From the NCBI GenBank assembly GCA_040384265.1, contig JAZKJM010000004.1:124001-188000 (forward strand): DNA of 64,000 nucleotides, written 5' to 3'. Positions 53,250-61,580 of the stretch are shown here, one piece after another (within the stretch, counting starts at the first letter, position 1; each line of letters starts with the position of its first letter). The stretch is from Pseudomonadota bacterium. GTDB taxonomy: Bacteria; Pseudomonadota; Alphaproteobacteria; Rickettsiales; UBA3002. The notes under the pieces were generated by a model that worked only from the letters and a program-made list of their open reading frames with translations, made no database searches and was not told where the DNA came from. The position numbers and the translations under genes were made by a program.

Positions 53250-53979
53250 CGCACACCGTGCCGCGCGGTAAGGGCATCTCGCCAGTTGGCGATGCCAGCT
53301 CCAGCTCCAACCGTGCCGCTTTCAGCTCGCGCTGATAGTCCGGGTTGCTGCGCATTTTCGTATAGAGCAGGTAGGCAAGGCGCTTGCCGCCCGCCACGTC
53401 GTGCGGGAAATGCACGCCGCCATCCACCCGGTGGAAGCCGATTTCGCTCGCCCGCGCCAGCAGCGCATCACGCTTTTTCGGGAACAGGTCGCCCAGCACA
53501 TACGCCCAGACGGTGTTGGTGGTGGTGTGCCCGCTTGGGTAGCTGGGGCGGGTGATCGGCTTGGTGTAAAGCTGCACACGGTGATCCGCCACCCACGGGC
53601 GGTCGCGCTTCCAGTAATCCTGCATCGCATCGCCCGTGCGCCAGGCGTCGGATGCCGCATGGGCGAGCAGCGTAAACAGCGCTGGGTGGGTGTCCTTGTC
53701 ATAACCCGCGCCCAGCACCGGCTCAATCAGCATCCCCGGGTGGATATGGTCTTCGGCCAGAATCGTCGCTTTCTGCGCATCGGTGAGGGCGGCCTGACGG
53801 GCGAGGATACCATCGATTTCCGCATCATAGATTTTCGTATGCGGCGCCGGCGGTGTACCCAGCACGCGCACACCCACATCCTCCACCCCAACAAACTGGC
53901 GCGGGTAGGGGTATTTATCACCGCCCGCACAGGCGGTGAGGGTGAGCAGCAGGGGTAACAGCAGGTGACGGAATTTCAT
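53221..53979 (-). CDS. PAP2-type acid phosphatase, putative lipoprotein
   Basis: A lipoprotein-like signal (LLTLTACAGG) leads to a vanadium-haloperoxidase/PAP2 domain with the three motifs in order: KRDRPW, SYPSGHTT and SEIGFHRVDGGVHFPHDVAGG. This is the class A non-specific acid phosphatase arrangement. 252 residues. It probably hydrolyses phosphate monoesters in the periplasm. Single gene, convergent with the aminotransferase gene. Confidence 0.9.
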   Translation of the reverse strand: MKFRHLLLPLLLTLTACAGGDKYPYPRQFVGVEDVGVRVLGTPPAPHTKIYDAEIDGILARQAALTDAQKATILAEDHIHPGMLIEPVLGAGYDKDTHPALFTLLAHAASDAWRTGDAMQDYWKRDRPWVADHRVQLYTKPITRPSYPSGHTTTNTVWAYVLGDLFPKKRDALLARASEIGFHRVDGGVHFPHDVAGGKRLAYLLYTKMRSNPDYQRELKAARLELELASPTGEMPLPRGTVCAMPHQAGCH

Positions 53980-54047
53980 GGCGACCTCGCGAAGCGGTGA
54001 ATGGCGATGAACCTGCCACGCTTAACCGCACCACGCAACCACGAAGC

Positions 54048-54974
54048 TTATGCCTTCAGCGGCGCCAATTCCGAGCGGCGCAGGTTGAGATAGACCAGCA
54101 CGGTGGACGACACGTAAATCGACGAATAGGTGCCGATAATCACGCCGAAAATCATCGCTGCCGAGAAGCCGAACAGCACTTCGCCGCCCAGCAGCACCAG
54201 GCCCAGCAGCGCCATCAGCACGGTGCCGCCGGTGAGGAAAGTGCGCGCCAGCGTTTCGTTGATCGCAAGGTTCAGCACATCGGCCACCGGCTTTACTTTA
54301 AACTTGCGCAAATCCTCGCGCACGCGGTCATAAATCACCACCGAATCGTTGATGGAATAGCCGATGACCGTCAGCACCGCCGCCACCGAGGTGAGGTTAA
54401 ATTCAATCTGCGTGACGGAGTAAAACCCGAACACGAGGATCGCATCATGCGTCAGCGCGAGGATGCCGCCCAGGCCATATTGCCACTCGAAGCGGAACCA
54501 GAGATAGAGCATCATCGCCCCCATCGCGAAGGCGAGCGCAAGGAAACTGCCACGAATCAGCTCATCGCCGACCTGCGGGCCGACATAATCCACGCGCAGA
54601 TACTCGATCGGCGCGCCGTAGCCCGCATCCAGCGTTTTGCGCACGGTCTGGGCAACCTGGTTCTGGTTCTCGTCACCCTCGGGCTTAAGGCGGATCATCA
54701 CCTCGCGGCCATCATTCCCCACCGATTGCAGGCTGGCGTTTTTCGTATGTTCCGTTTCCAGCAGGGCGCGCATTTTGCTGACATCCGCCGCGTGCTCGGT
54801 GCGCACTTCCATCACCACGCCGCCGGAGAAATCAATGCCGAAATTGAGACCCTGCGTGGCCAGCGAGCCAAAGCTGACGAGAATACCAAGGAGGGTGATC
54901 GCAAACCCAACCTTGCGGTAGCCGACAAACTCGAACTTCGGCACGGTGGGGAAAATCTGGAACGGAAAACGCAT
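54048..54974 (-). CDS. secF: Protein translocase subunit SecF
   Basis: Membrane partner of SecD that helps pull proteins through SecYEG using proton-motive force. Start set at ATG 54974 after GAGG; upstream codons are the translated REP repeat. 308 residues with a first helix at about 20-40, the GLNFGIDFSGGVVMEV motif, a periplasmic loop and five further helices (VIGYSINDSVVIYDRVREDL). No secD or yajC lies next to it. Confidence 0.95.
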   Translation of the reverse strand: MRFPFQIFPTVPKFEFVGYRKVGFAITLLGILVSFGSLATQGLNFGIDFSGGVVMEVRTEHAADVSKMRALLETEHTKNASLQSVGNDGREVMIRLKPEGDENQNQVAQTVRKTLDAGYGAPIEYLRVDYVGPQVGDELIRGSFLALAFAMGAMMLYLWFRFEWQYGLGGILALTHDAILVFGFYSVTQIEFNLTSVAAVLTVIGYSINDSVVIYDRVREDLRKFKVKPVADVLNLAINETLARTFLTGGTVLMALLGLVLLGGEVLFGFSAAMIFGVIIGTYSSIYVSSTVLVYLNLRRSELAPLKA

Positions 54975-54993
54975 GGGAGCCTCTTTATTTTTT

Positions 54994-55071
54994 GTCATTC
55001 CCGCCGAAGCAGGAATCCAGTGCGCTGAAAGCGCAAAGCACGATTGGATGCCCCGCTTGCGCGGGAATGAC
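54994..55071. repeat. REP-like intergenic repeat with paired hairpins
   Basis: The outer arms GTCATTCCCGC (54994-55004) and GCGGGAATGAC (55061-55071) are perfect inverted copies, each belonging to its own small hairpin. The sequence is of the common CATTCCCGC...GCGGGAATG dispersed repeat type. It lies between the symporter gene and secF. Confidence 0.8.
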
Positions 55072-55076
55072 ACTGT

Positions 55077-56330
55077 TTAACTATAGTAAGTTTCCTTGTT
55101 CAGCGTCTTCTCCGACGCGTCGACAATGAGGGTGATGGCGCAATCGCCGGTGATGTTGATGGTGGTGCGCAGCATATCGAGCACGCGGTCAACGCCCAGC
55201 AGCAGGCCAATGCCTTCGATCGGCAGGCCGATGGAATGCAGCACCATGCCCATGAAAATGATCGAGCCCGAAGGAATCCCCGCCGCGCCGATGGAGCCGA
55301 ACGTGCAGGTCAGCAGCAGCATCGCGTAATCGAGCGTGTGCAGCTCGACGCCGAAGAACTGCGCAAAAAACAGCGCGCAGATGCCAAGGTAAATCGCCGT
55401 GCCATCCATGTTGATACAGGCACCCAGCGGCAGCAGGAACTGTGTCGATTGTGGCGAAACACCCAGCTTGGTTTCCACCTCGCGCATCGCGGTGGTCAGC
55501 GTTGCTTTCGAGCTGGAGGTCGAAAACGCCATCAGCTGCGTGGTGACAAGCTTGCGGTAGAAGATGAACGGGTTAAGCCGCGCCAGCAGCGCGATCATCA
55601 CGCCAAACAGCGCGTATTGGAAGGCGCAGGCCGCAATCACCGCCGCACACAGCTTGGCGAGGATTTTAATGATCTCCACCCCTTGCGTGCCCACCGACCA
55701 TGCCATGAAGCCAAACACCGCCAGCGGCGCAAGGCGCACGATATACTCGATCATCTTGAAGATGATCTGGCCGAAATCATACAGCGTCTGGCGTGGCCGC
55801 GCGGCGCGGTCGCCCATCATGTTCATGGTGATGCCAAACATCACCGAGAACACAATCACCTGCAGCAAATGCCCTTCCGCGAAGGCCTGGAAGATATTGG
55901 TGGGGATCAGGCTGAGCAGGAAATCCTTCACGTTCATCGGCGGCACTTCGGCGGCGCCGCCGCTGGCGCTGGCGAACTCGTTGATGTTCACATGCAGCCC
56001 AAGGCCCGGCTGGAACACTGTGCCTGCGACCAGCCCGATGACGACCGCAAAAATCGCGGTGAACAGGTACGCCGAGAGGCCTTTAAAGCCGACGCGCTTG
56101 AAATTCGCGCCATCGCCCATGCTGGTGATGCCCGAAACAAGGGCGAGGAACACCAGCGGCACCACCACCATTTTGATGAGGTTAATGAACACCGTGCCCA
56201 GAATTTTGAAAGCAGCGGCGTCCTCTTTCAGCACAAAACCGGTGATGATCCCCAGAATAAGGCAGATAATAACCTGCTGCCACATCTTGAGACCAAGTAC
56301 CGTGAATTCCTTAACGTCTGCACCGGCCAT
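55077..56330 (-). CDS. Dicarboxylate/amino acid:cation symporter (DAACS family)
   Basis: 417 residues with eight or so membrane helices and both re-entrant motifs of the glutamate/aspartate/C4-dicarboxylate family: the serine-rich TSSSKATL, and LGACINMDGTAIYLG. It imports acidic amino acids or C4-dicarboxylates with protons or sodium. Alone on its strand. GltP versus DctA type cannot be decided by eye. The 270 bases upstream (56331-56603) hold only its promoter region and the terminator at 56552-56582. Confidence 0.92.
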   Translation of the reverse strand: MAGADVKEFTVLGLKMWQQVIICLILGIITGFVLKEDAAAFKILGTVFINLIKMVVVPLVFLALVSGITSMGDGANFKRVGFKGLSAYLFTAIFAVVIGLVAGTVFQPGLGLHVNINEFASASGGAAEVPPMNVKDFLLSLIPTNIFQAFAEGHLLQVIVFSVMFGITMNMMGDRAARPRQTLYDFGQIIFKMIEYIVRLAPLAVFGFMAWSVGTQGVEIIKILAKLCAAVIAACAFQYALFGVMIALLARLNPFIFYRKLVTTQLMAFSTSSSKATLTTAMREVETKLGVSPQSTQFLLPLGACINMDGTAIYLGICALFFAQFFGVELHTLDYAMLLLTCTFGSIGAAGIPSGSIIFMGMVLHSIGLPIEGIGLLLGVDRVLDMLRTTINITGDCAITLIVDASEKTLNKETYYS

Positions 56331-56551
56331 GAAAAACTACCTGAAACATGTTACGAAGGGGGGCATGAAATGGCCGCCACCATAGCAGCGCAAACGCCAT
56401 TGGCTAGTAATTTTCGAGGCTGACTGTGCGGTGCAGCAATGGGGGTGCTGATGTGGATAACTCATGCTTGAACCGCGTACTCGGGCGCGGTCGAAATCTA
56501 CGCAAGTGATTCTAGGTTAGAGCGCTCAGGACATGGGCGGGCGCGTGGCAT

Positions 56552-56582
56552 AAAAAAGGCGAGGATTTCTCCCCGCCTTTTT
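56552..56582. terminator. Terminator of the deoxyhypusine-synthase-like gene
   Basis: AAAAAGGCG/CGCCTTTTT arms with an inner GGA/TCC pair and a short loop, with A and T runs on both sides. On the minus strand it ends transcription about 20 bases after the stop of the gene at 56604. Confidence 0.85.
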
Positions 56583-56603
56583 ATTCCGTATGCCACGTAA
56601 CTC

Positions 56604-57653
56604 TTACGCAAACATCTTGGCAAACCCGCGCTTGGCACGGTTTTTCCAGTGGCCGCGATGGTAGGCATCCGAGCACATGAGCGGCAGCACGCTGCCGGCT
56701 TCGGCGAACACCATTTGCTCCAGCGCCGTATCGACTTTGCCCCAGCTGCAGGCTTCCTTCAGGGTGGAGGAGCTGCACGCACCGTCGCGCACATCGGCGA
56801 TGGTGAGCTGGATGGCGTAGGCATGCATCTCGGCTTCCTGGCCGAGGATTTCGGCGCAGACAACGGTGTCTTGCGTGAAGTTCTTCGGCACGCCGCCGCC
56901 GATCATCAGCAGGCCGGTTTTGCCAGCTTTGATTTTGATGTCGGTCAGTTCACGGAAATCGGCAATCGCATCAAGCACCATGTGCTTTTTCGGATTATCG
57001 ACCTGATGCTTCACAAGGCCAAACCCGGCCGAGGAATCGACGAAGGCCGGGCAGAAAATCGGCACATCGTTTTCGTAGGCCAGCTGCACCAGCGAGTCTT
57101 TTTTCTTGGCGTTGCCGTTGGCGAGCCATTTGCCCATTTCGCGGATGAACTCGCGCGAGCTATAGGCGCGCGGCTCAAGGGAGTTCGCGATATCGAGAAT
57201 GGTGCCGTCGCAGGCTTGCAGCTCTTCCTCGTCGATATAGGTATCGTAGATACGATCAATATAGAGCTCGCGCAGGTATTTATCGTCCTGCCCCGAGGCG
57301 TTGCCCTGGTAATGCTTGAAGCCCAGCGCTTCGAAGAAATCCATGTCCACAATCGTCGCGCCCGTCGCTACGATCGCATCGACCATGTTGTAGCGGATGA
57401 GGTCGGCATACAGCTTCATGCAGCCGCCTGCGGAGGTGGAGCCGGCAACGGTGAGGATGATCGAGCAGTCCTTATCGGCCAGCATCGTGTTGTAGATGCT
57501 GGTCGCGCGTGCGAGGTCGCGGCTGGTGAAGCTCATGTTGGTCATGCCGTCGATGATCGGGCGGGCATCGAAGCTGGTGAAATCGATATGCTCGACGGTT
57601 TTGCTGAGCAGTTCCGCTTTCGCGTTGGTTTTGGCTTTAGGGGCAGCGGTCAT
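56604..57653 (-). CDS. Deoxyhypusine synthase-like protein
   Basis: 349 residues of the deoxyhypusine synthase fold: LARATSIYNTMLADKDCSIILTVAGSTSAGG (NAD region), IVATGATIVDMDFFEALG, GLLMIGGGVPKNF, and EACSWGKV with the lysine (about Lys306) that forms the enzyme-aminobutyl intermediate in the eukaryotic enzyme. Bacteria lack eIF5A, so the bacterial homologues transfer an aminobutyl group to another acceptor, probably a polyamine such as putrescine to give homospermidine. It follows an ornithine-type decarboxylase gene on the same strand by 72 bases, which fits polyamine synthesis. Confidence 0.9.
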   Translation of the reverse strand: MTAAPKAKTNAKAELLSKTVEHIDFTSFDARPIIDGMTNMSFTSRDLARATSIYNTMLADKDCSIILTVAGSTSAGGCMKLYADLIRYNMVDAIVATGATIVDMDFFEALGFKHYQGNASGQDDKYLRELYIDRIYDTYIDEEELQACDGTILDIANSLEPRAYSSREFIREMGKWLANGNAKKKDSLVQLAYENDVPIFCPAFVDSSAGFGLVKHQVDNPKKHMVLDAIADFRELTDIKIKAGKTGLLMIGGGVPKNFTQDTVVCAEILGQEAEMHAYAIQLTIADVRDGACSSSTLKEACSWGKVDTALEQMVFAEAGSVLPLMCSDAYHRGHWKNRAKRGFAKMFA

Positions 57654-57693
57654 GGTGGTTCTCCAGATAATAATCGTATTGCGAGGGTTTATA

Positions 57694-57717
57694 GGCCCTC
57701 TCCCAGGGGAGAGGGCC
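57694..57717. repeat. Intra-operon hairpin with CCCTCTCCC arms
   Basis: A perfect 11-base inverted repeat GGCCCTCTCCC/GGGAGAGGGCC with a two-base loop, between the decarboxylase and the deoxyhypusine-synthase-like gene. No T run follows, so it is not a terminator; it could set mRNA stability. The arms share CCCTCTCCC with 28208-28231. Confidence 0.75.
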
Positions 57718-57725
57718 AGGTTTGC

Positions 57726-58928
57726 TTAACCAACCGCCACTTTGGCGACGCGGCGCTCGACTTGCGGTGCATTGTACAGGCTCATCAACGGCTCGTCCTT
57801 CACGACGACCGGTTGCTGCGCAATCGAGAAGCCGTTGAAACGGGTCGCCATGGTGCGACCATAGGCGCCAAGCTGGCCGATTTCGAGGTAATCGCCCTCT
57901 TTCACGTCTGCAGGGAGCATGAACGGGCCTTTCATGAAATCGAGCGTGTCGCAGGTCGGGCCGTAGAAGCTGAAGCCCTTGAGCTCCTCCGCACCGGCCC
58001 GGCCAAGCAGCTGGGCCGGGAAGATGAACTTCGGTACCCCGGCATCGAACAGCGACCCATACGTGCCGTCGTTGAGGTACAGGAAGTCGCCTTTGCGGGC
58101 TTCCACACGCACCACCACCGAGCCGGACTCCGCCACCAGCGCGCGGCCGGGTTCGCAGAACAGCTCGCAGCCATGGGCTTTCACCAGGTCACGCGTCGCA
58201 TCGTGGATGGCGCTGAAATACTGCGTCATGTCCGGCGGTGTCATGCCCGGATAGATCGACGGGAACCCGCCGCCCACATCCAGCGAATCGATCCGCACGC
58301 CCGATTGCTTGACGACCTGCTTGGCGAGTTTGATCGCCAGCCGGTACGCATCCGGGTGCATGCATTGCGAGCCGACATGGAAGCAGACGCCCGCATGGGC
58401 GGCCACCGCGCGCACGCGTTCCAGCAGCTTGGGTGCCATGTCGAGGCTCGCGCCGAATTTATCGGTCAGCGCCAGCTCGGCATAGGTGTTGGGAATGGCG
58501 ATGCGCACATGCAGGCCCAGATCGTCGGCATATTTCGTCTCGACGAGGATCTTGGCCAGCTCTTCCTCGCAATCCAGCGAGAAATGGCGCACACCATAGG
58601 TGAAATACGCCTCACGGATCGCATGGCGCGATTTGATCGTGTGCATGAAGAACAGCTCGGCCTGCGGGAACAGCCCGCGCACCATCGCCACTTCGTGCAG
58701 GCTGGCGACATCGAACTGGCGCACGCCGTTGGCCCACAGATCCTTGAGCACATGCTCGTCCGGATTCGTCTTCACGGCATACAGCACGCGGCCACGAAAT
58801 TTGGACAAAAACAGATCCGTGGCGCGTTTCAGCGCGTGTGGACGATAGATAACAACAGCTTGTTCAGGCTGTAAATGCTTTACAGCGGAGTCGGGCGATG
58901 TGTAGCTTCGCATGTCATAAATCCTCAT
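57726..58928 (-). CDS. Ornithine/lysine decarboxylase, PLP fold type III
   Basis: Decarboxylates ornithine (or lysine) to putrescine (or cadaverine). 400 residues: PLP lysine in LYAVKTNPDEHV (Lys53), the TIM-barrel segments FFMHTIKSRHAI and LDVGGGFPSIYPGM, CEPGRALVAESG, and the catalytic cysteine in YGPTCDTLDFMKGPF. This is the alphaproteobacterial group close to eukaryotic ornithine decarboxylase. It is upstream of the deoxyhypusine-synthase-like gene. Ornithine preference is likely but not readable from sequence. Confidence 0.93.
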   Translation of the reverse strand: MRIYDMRSYTSPDSAVKHLQPEQAVVIYRPHALKRATDLFLSKFRGRVLYAVKTNPDEHVLKDLWANGVRQFDVASLHEVAMVRGLFPQAELFFMHTIKSRHAIREAYFTYGVRHFSLDCEEELAKILVETKYADDLGLHVRIAIPNTYAELALTDKFGASLDMAPKLLERVRAVAAHAGVCFHVGSQCMHPDAYRLAIKLAKQVVKQSGVRIDSLDVGGGFPSIYPGMTPPDMTQYFSAIHDATRDLVKAHGCELFCEPGRALVAESGSVVVRVEARKGDFLYLNDGTYGSLFDAGVPKFIFPAQLLGRAGAEELKGFSFYGPTCDTLDFMKGPFMLPADVKEGDYLEIGQLGAYGRTMATRFNGFSIAQQPVVVKDEPLMSLYNAPQVERRVAKVAVG

Positions 58929-59186
58929 TAGTACGTTAAACCAAAACGCACCAGCAAACCTTGCGACGGATTTATGACAGGGGTGCCAAGGTCACCTTGC
59001 TGGATCGGTTTTTGAAAACCTACCCCTCTAGGGATCTCTACACGCCATGGGATTTGCGGCCGGATCCAATTATAGATGAGTTTACGGTTTGTAAAGTAAA
59101 ATTCGTGTTACGAAATGTTACGCCGCAGGCGGGCAGCCCGACAGGCAGCATTTCCGCCACAAATGGAGTGCTGGCGGTGGGATATT

Positions 59187-59585
59187 TTATTTGCCGGGGC
59201 TGGTCGTCTTCTGCCGGACGCATGCAGTAACAGCCTGACCATAGGCGGCTTCGTTGTTTTTGGCATAGGCCGAGAGCGTTTCGATATGGTTTTTGGACAA
59301 CTCCCCGCTTTTTTGGGCAGCATCAATAATTCGTATCATAGTAGCGATCTCGCTCTTATCGCTGCTCGGTATGGGGGCATTGTAGTAAGGCGTTAATTCT
59401 TTTAACTGATTATGTGCTTGGTATAGCCGCTCCTTGACGGCATCCTTGCTGATTGTTCCAGCAGCGCCCTCGCTCCCGGTATCCGCCGCCCACTGGGCTG
59501 CCAGTCCGGCAGCCAGGAGCTTGTCAGTAGCAGGCACGCTCTTGCACGCTATTTCTGCGGCCGTTCCAGTTGGGGGGCGTCTCAT
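59187..59585 (-). CDS. Small unknown protein, 132 aa
   Basis: Starts at ATG 59585 after GGAGAG. Soluble, mostly helical, without a signal peptide; two cysteines (about 14 and 124). I recognise no family. It follows the gene at 59603-59995 by 17 bases, so the two probably share a transcript. Composition is a little less GC-rich than the pel genes. The 258 bases downstream (58929-59186) hold the decarboxylase promoter region and no gene I trust. Confidence 0.6.
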   Translation of the reverse strand: MRRPPTGTAAEIACKSVPATDKLLAAGLAAQWAADTGSEGAAGTISKDAVKERLYQAHNQLKELTPYYNAPIPSSDKSEIATMIRIIDAAQKSGELSKNHIETLSAYAKNNEAAYGQAVTACVRQKTTSPGK

Positions 59586-59602
59586 GCGGTTCTCTCCGCT
59601 GT

Positions 59603-59995
59603 CTAGTGTTGAATGCCGCTGGCGGGCGTGGCTGTGCGTGGCGCGATAGGGCGGCCCGCATCCCCTTGGTGACTGGCGCAGGAGAATATACCGCTTTTCC
59701 CTTCCGTTCCAACCAGCGCTTCTTCCATTTTCTTCTGTTTCGGGTCATTAAAGATGGCGACGATGCCATCAATACCCTTGGGATCGTTAGCAATCCCTTC
59801 AAGAGTTTTTACGGCATGTTTGTTTTGGTTCTGAAGGGCCTCAGCATCTCCCGAGCATAGCGCCCGCTTTATTTCAAGGTCTACCTTCCAATTGACGGCA
59901 TCTTCACGGTTTTGCGCGTTCGTAGCGCCGGTACTTTTGCCCGTAAGTGCATCCAGCCGTGTGTTTAGTGCTGGGGGAAGCGCGATATCAGCCAT
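59603..59995 (-). CDS. Small unknown protein, 130 aa
   Basis: Start chosen at ATG 59995, seven bases after AGGAG, rather than the upstream TTG. Soluble, helical in the middle (ALQNQNKHAVKTLEGIAND), with a Gly/Pro/Ala-rich tail ending GIQH and two cysteines. No family recognised and no clear similarity to its neighbour. First of a two-gene unit downstream of pelG. Confidence 0.6.
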   Translation of the reverse strand: MADIALPPALNTRLDALTGKSTGATNAQNREDAVNWKVDLEIKRALCSGDAEALQNQNKHAVKTLEGIANDPKGIDGIVAIFNDPKQKKMEEALVGTEGKSGIFSCASHQGDAGRPIAPRTATPASGIQH

Positions 59996-60079
59996 ATTCA
60001 ATCTCCTCTATGTTATAGACACTCTAAAACATAAACATTAACAATTGATGAATAACGCCAACCGGCTGTCAATGCGTGG

Positions 60080-61549
60080 CTAGCCCTTGGTCGGATGGAA
60101 CACTTCCTTGCGATCCACGCCCATGTTGAACTCGCCATCTTCTTCGATGTAATCGGCGCTGGTATGGGTTTTGGGCAGCTTCACCGAGTTGTTGTTACTG
60201 ATGAACGCATGGTAGGGCAGCTTGCGCACATGGTTCAGCAGGATGGCCGCAGCAAGGAAGAAGGTCGAGGCCGAGGCGAGGAAGAAGCCGTAGCCATAAT
60301 ATTCATAGCCCTGCTGCATGAAAATGAGGGTCAGGATCGTGTTGCTGGCAAGGTAGAACACGAAGATCCACATATTGCTGCGGCGGCAATCGAAATAGCT
60401 CAGGATGATGGTCGCAAACAGGATCAGCACCTGGAAGAACGAGCCCAGCACGCCCAGGCGGAAAATGCCCAGCTGCACGAAATACATGTTCAGCTTCTCG
60501 AAAATCTGCGGTGCCAGCAGGATGAACAGGAAGGCGATGATGCCCTGCACTACCACCAGGTTGCGCGCGCCCTCGATGATGGCTTCCATGATTTTCGCGT
60601 GGAACTGGCGGATGCGGCGCAAGCTCGCATGGGCGAGGATGTTGCCGTAGAAGCGGCGGTAATGGGTAAAGAAATTGGTCTCGATCGAGAACACGAACAG
60701 CGCGATCGACGGCAGGATGCTCATCGCGGCGAGGAACATCGCCGAGTCGTAATCCGGGTAGAAGCGCAGCTTGGAATCCAGCTGCACCGCCTCAGGCGCA
60801 TACCACATCAGCCATTTATCGACCCAAAGCGCCATGTTGTAGCAGAACCCGCCGACCGCCAGTTCCCAGTATTTTTTCCAGAACGGCAGGATCGCGAAAT
60901 CGGTGGTGAGATGGTACGGATATTCCGAGAAAATCCGCCCCGCGAGCAGGAACACAATGATCGCAAGGCCAATATCGTAGCCCGCCACCATGCCCGCCGC
61001 GTGGCGATCGCCGAGATATTCCGCCGCCAGCACCGCCACCGTCATCCCGATGATGAAGGTCCAGGTCACGGCTGAGAAATCCTTGAGCGCGGTGAGGTAC
61101 ACCGAGAGCAGCCAGACGCCCGAAATCAGGAACATATTGGCAAAGCCCGCAAGGCGCAGATCCAGCGGCATATTGAAATAAAACCCGTAGAAAAATACGG
61201 CGAGCGTCATGTTAAACGCGAACACCATGATCATGCTTTCAAGCATCACGGTGGGCGTGCTGGTGACGTTCTTGACATGGATCTGATCGGCCAGATAGCG
61301 CGTCATGATGAAATATACCGGTGCCGAAAGCGCCAGCGAGAACGAGAAGTTATAGACGATGACGCCGCGGAAATTCATCAGCTCCACACCCTCGGAGCCG
61401 CCATAGAGATAGGTGGTGAAGGCAAGCGCCACGACCGTGAACAACCATGGCCCGGCGATGGCGAATGCCGAGTGCATATAGGCCCCGGCGATGCCCATCA
61501 GGTCATCGCGCCGCGCCAGCTTATTCAGTTCAAATCCAATGCCTGCCAT
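60080..61549 (-). CDS. pelG: Pel exopolysaccharide inner-membrane transporter PelG
   Basis: 489 residues, about twelve membrane helices, beginning MAGIGFELNKLARRDDLMGI, the conserved PelG start, and with IGMTVAVLAAEYLGDR and WALWVDKW-like segments (YNMALWVDKWLMWYAPEA) seen in the family. It is a polysaccharide-transporter-like (MOP/PST) protein that forms the Pel export complex with PelD and PelE. AGGAG precedes the ATG. It follows pelF by 31 bases. Confidence 0.93.
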   Translation of the reverse strand: MAGIGFELNKLARRDDLMGIAGAYMHSAFAIAGPWLFTVVALAFTTYLYGGSEGVELMNFRGVIVYNFSFSLALSAPVYFIMTRYLADQIHVKNVTSTPTVMLESMIMVFAFNMTLAVFFYGFYFNMPLDLRLAGFANMFLISGVWLLSVYLTALKDFSAVTWTFIIGMTVAVLAAEYLGDRHAAGMVAGYDIGLAIIVFLLAGRIFSEYPYHLTTDFAILPFWKKYWELAVGGFCYNMALWVDKWLMWYAPEAVQLDSKLRFYPDYDSAMFLAAMSILPSIALFVFSIETNFFTHYRRFYGNILAHASLRRIRQFHAKIMEAIIEGARNLVVVQGIIAFLFILLAPQIFEKLNMYFVQLGIFRLGVLGSFFQVLILFATIILSYFDCRRSNMWIFVFYLASNTILTLIFMQQGYEYYGYGFFLASASTFFLAAAILLNHVRKLPYHAFISNNNSVKLPKTHTSADYIEEDGEFNMGVDRKEVFHPTKG

Positions 61550-61580
61550 GTACTGCTCCTAAACGGATAACGCGAAGGCG

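Noticed and set aside
56649-58874. 741-codon open frame on the plus strand antisense to the polyamine genes
   Set aside because: It is the mirror of two well-conserved genes in high-GC DNA; its product is rich in His, Arg and Gly and shows no domain.
58961-59230. 89-codon plus-strand frame in the decarboxylase upstream region
   Set aside because: It has no ribosome binding site, overlaps the end of the minus-strand gene at 59187 and has no recognisable features.
59393-59405. TTAA-N5-TTAA resembling a CtrA site
   Set aside because: Spacing is five rather than seven and it lies inside a coding sequence.
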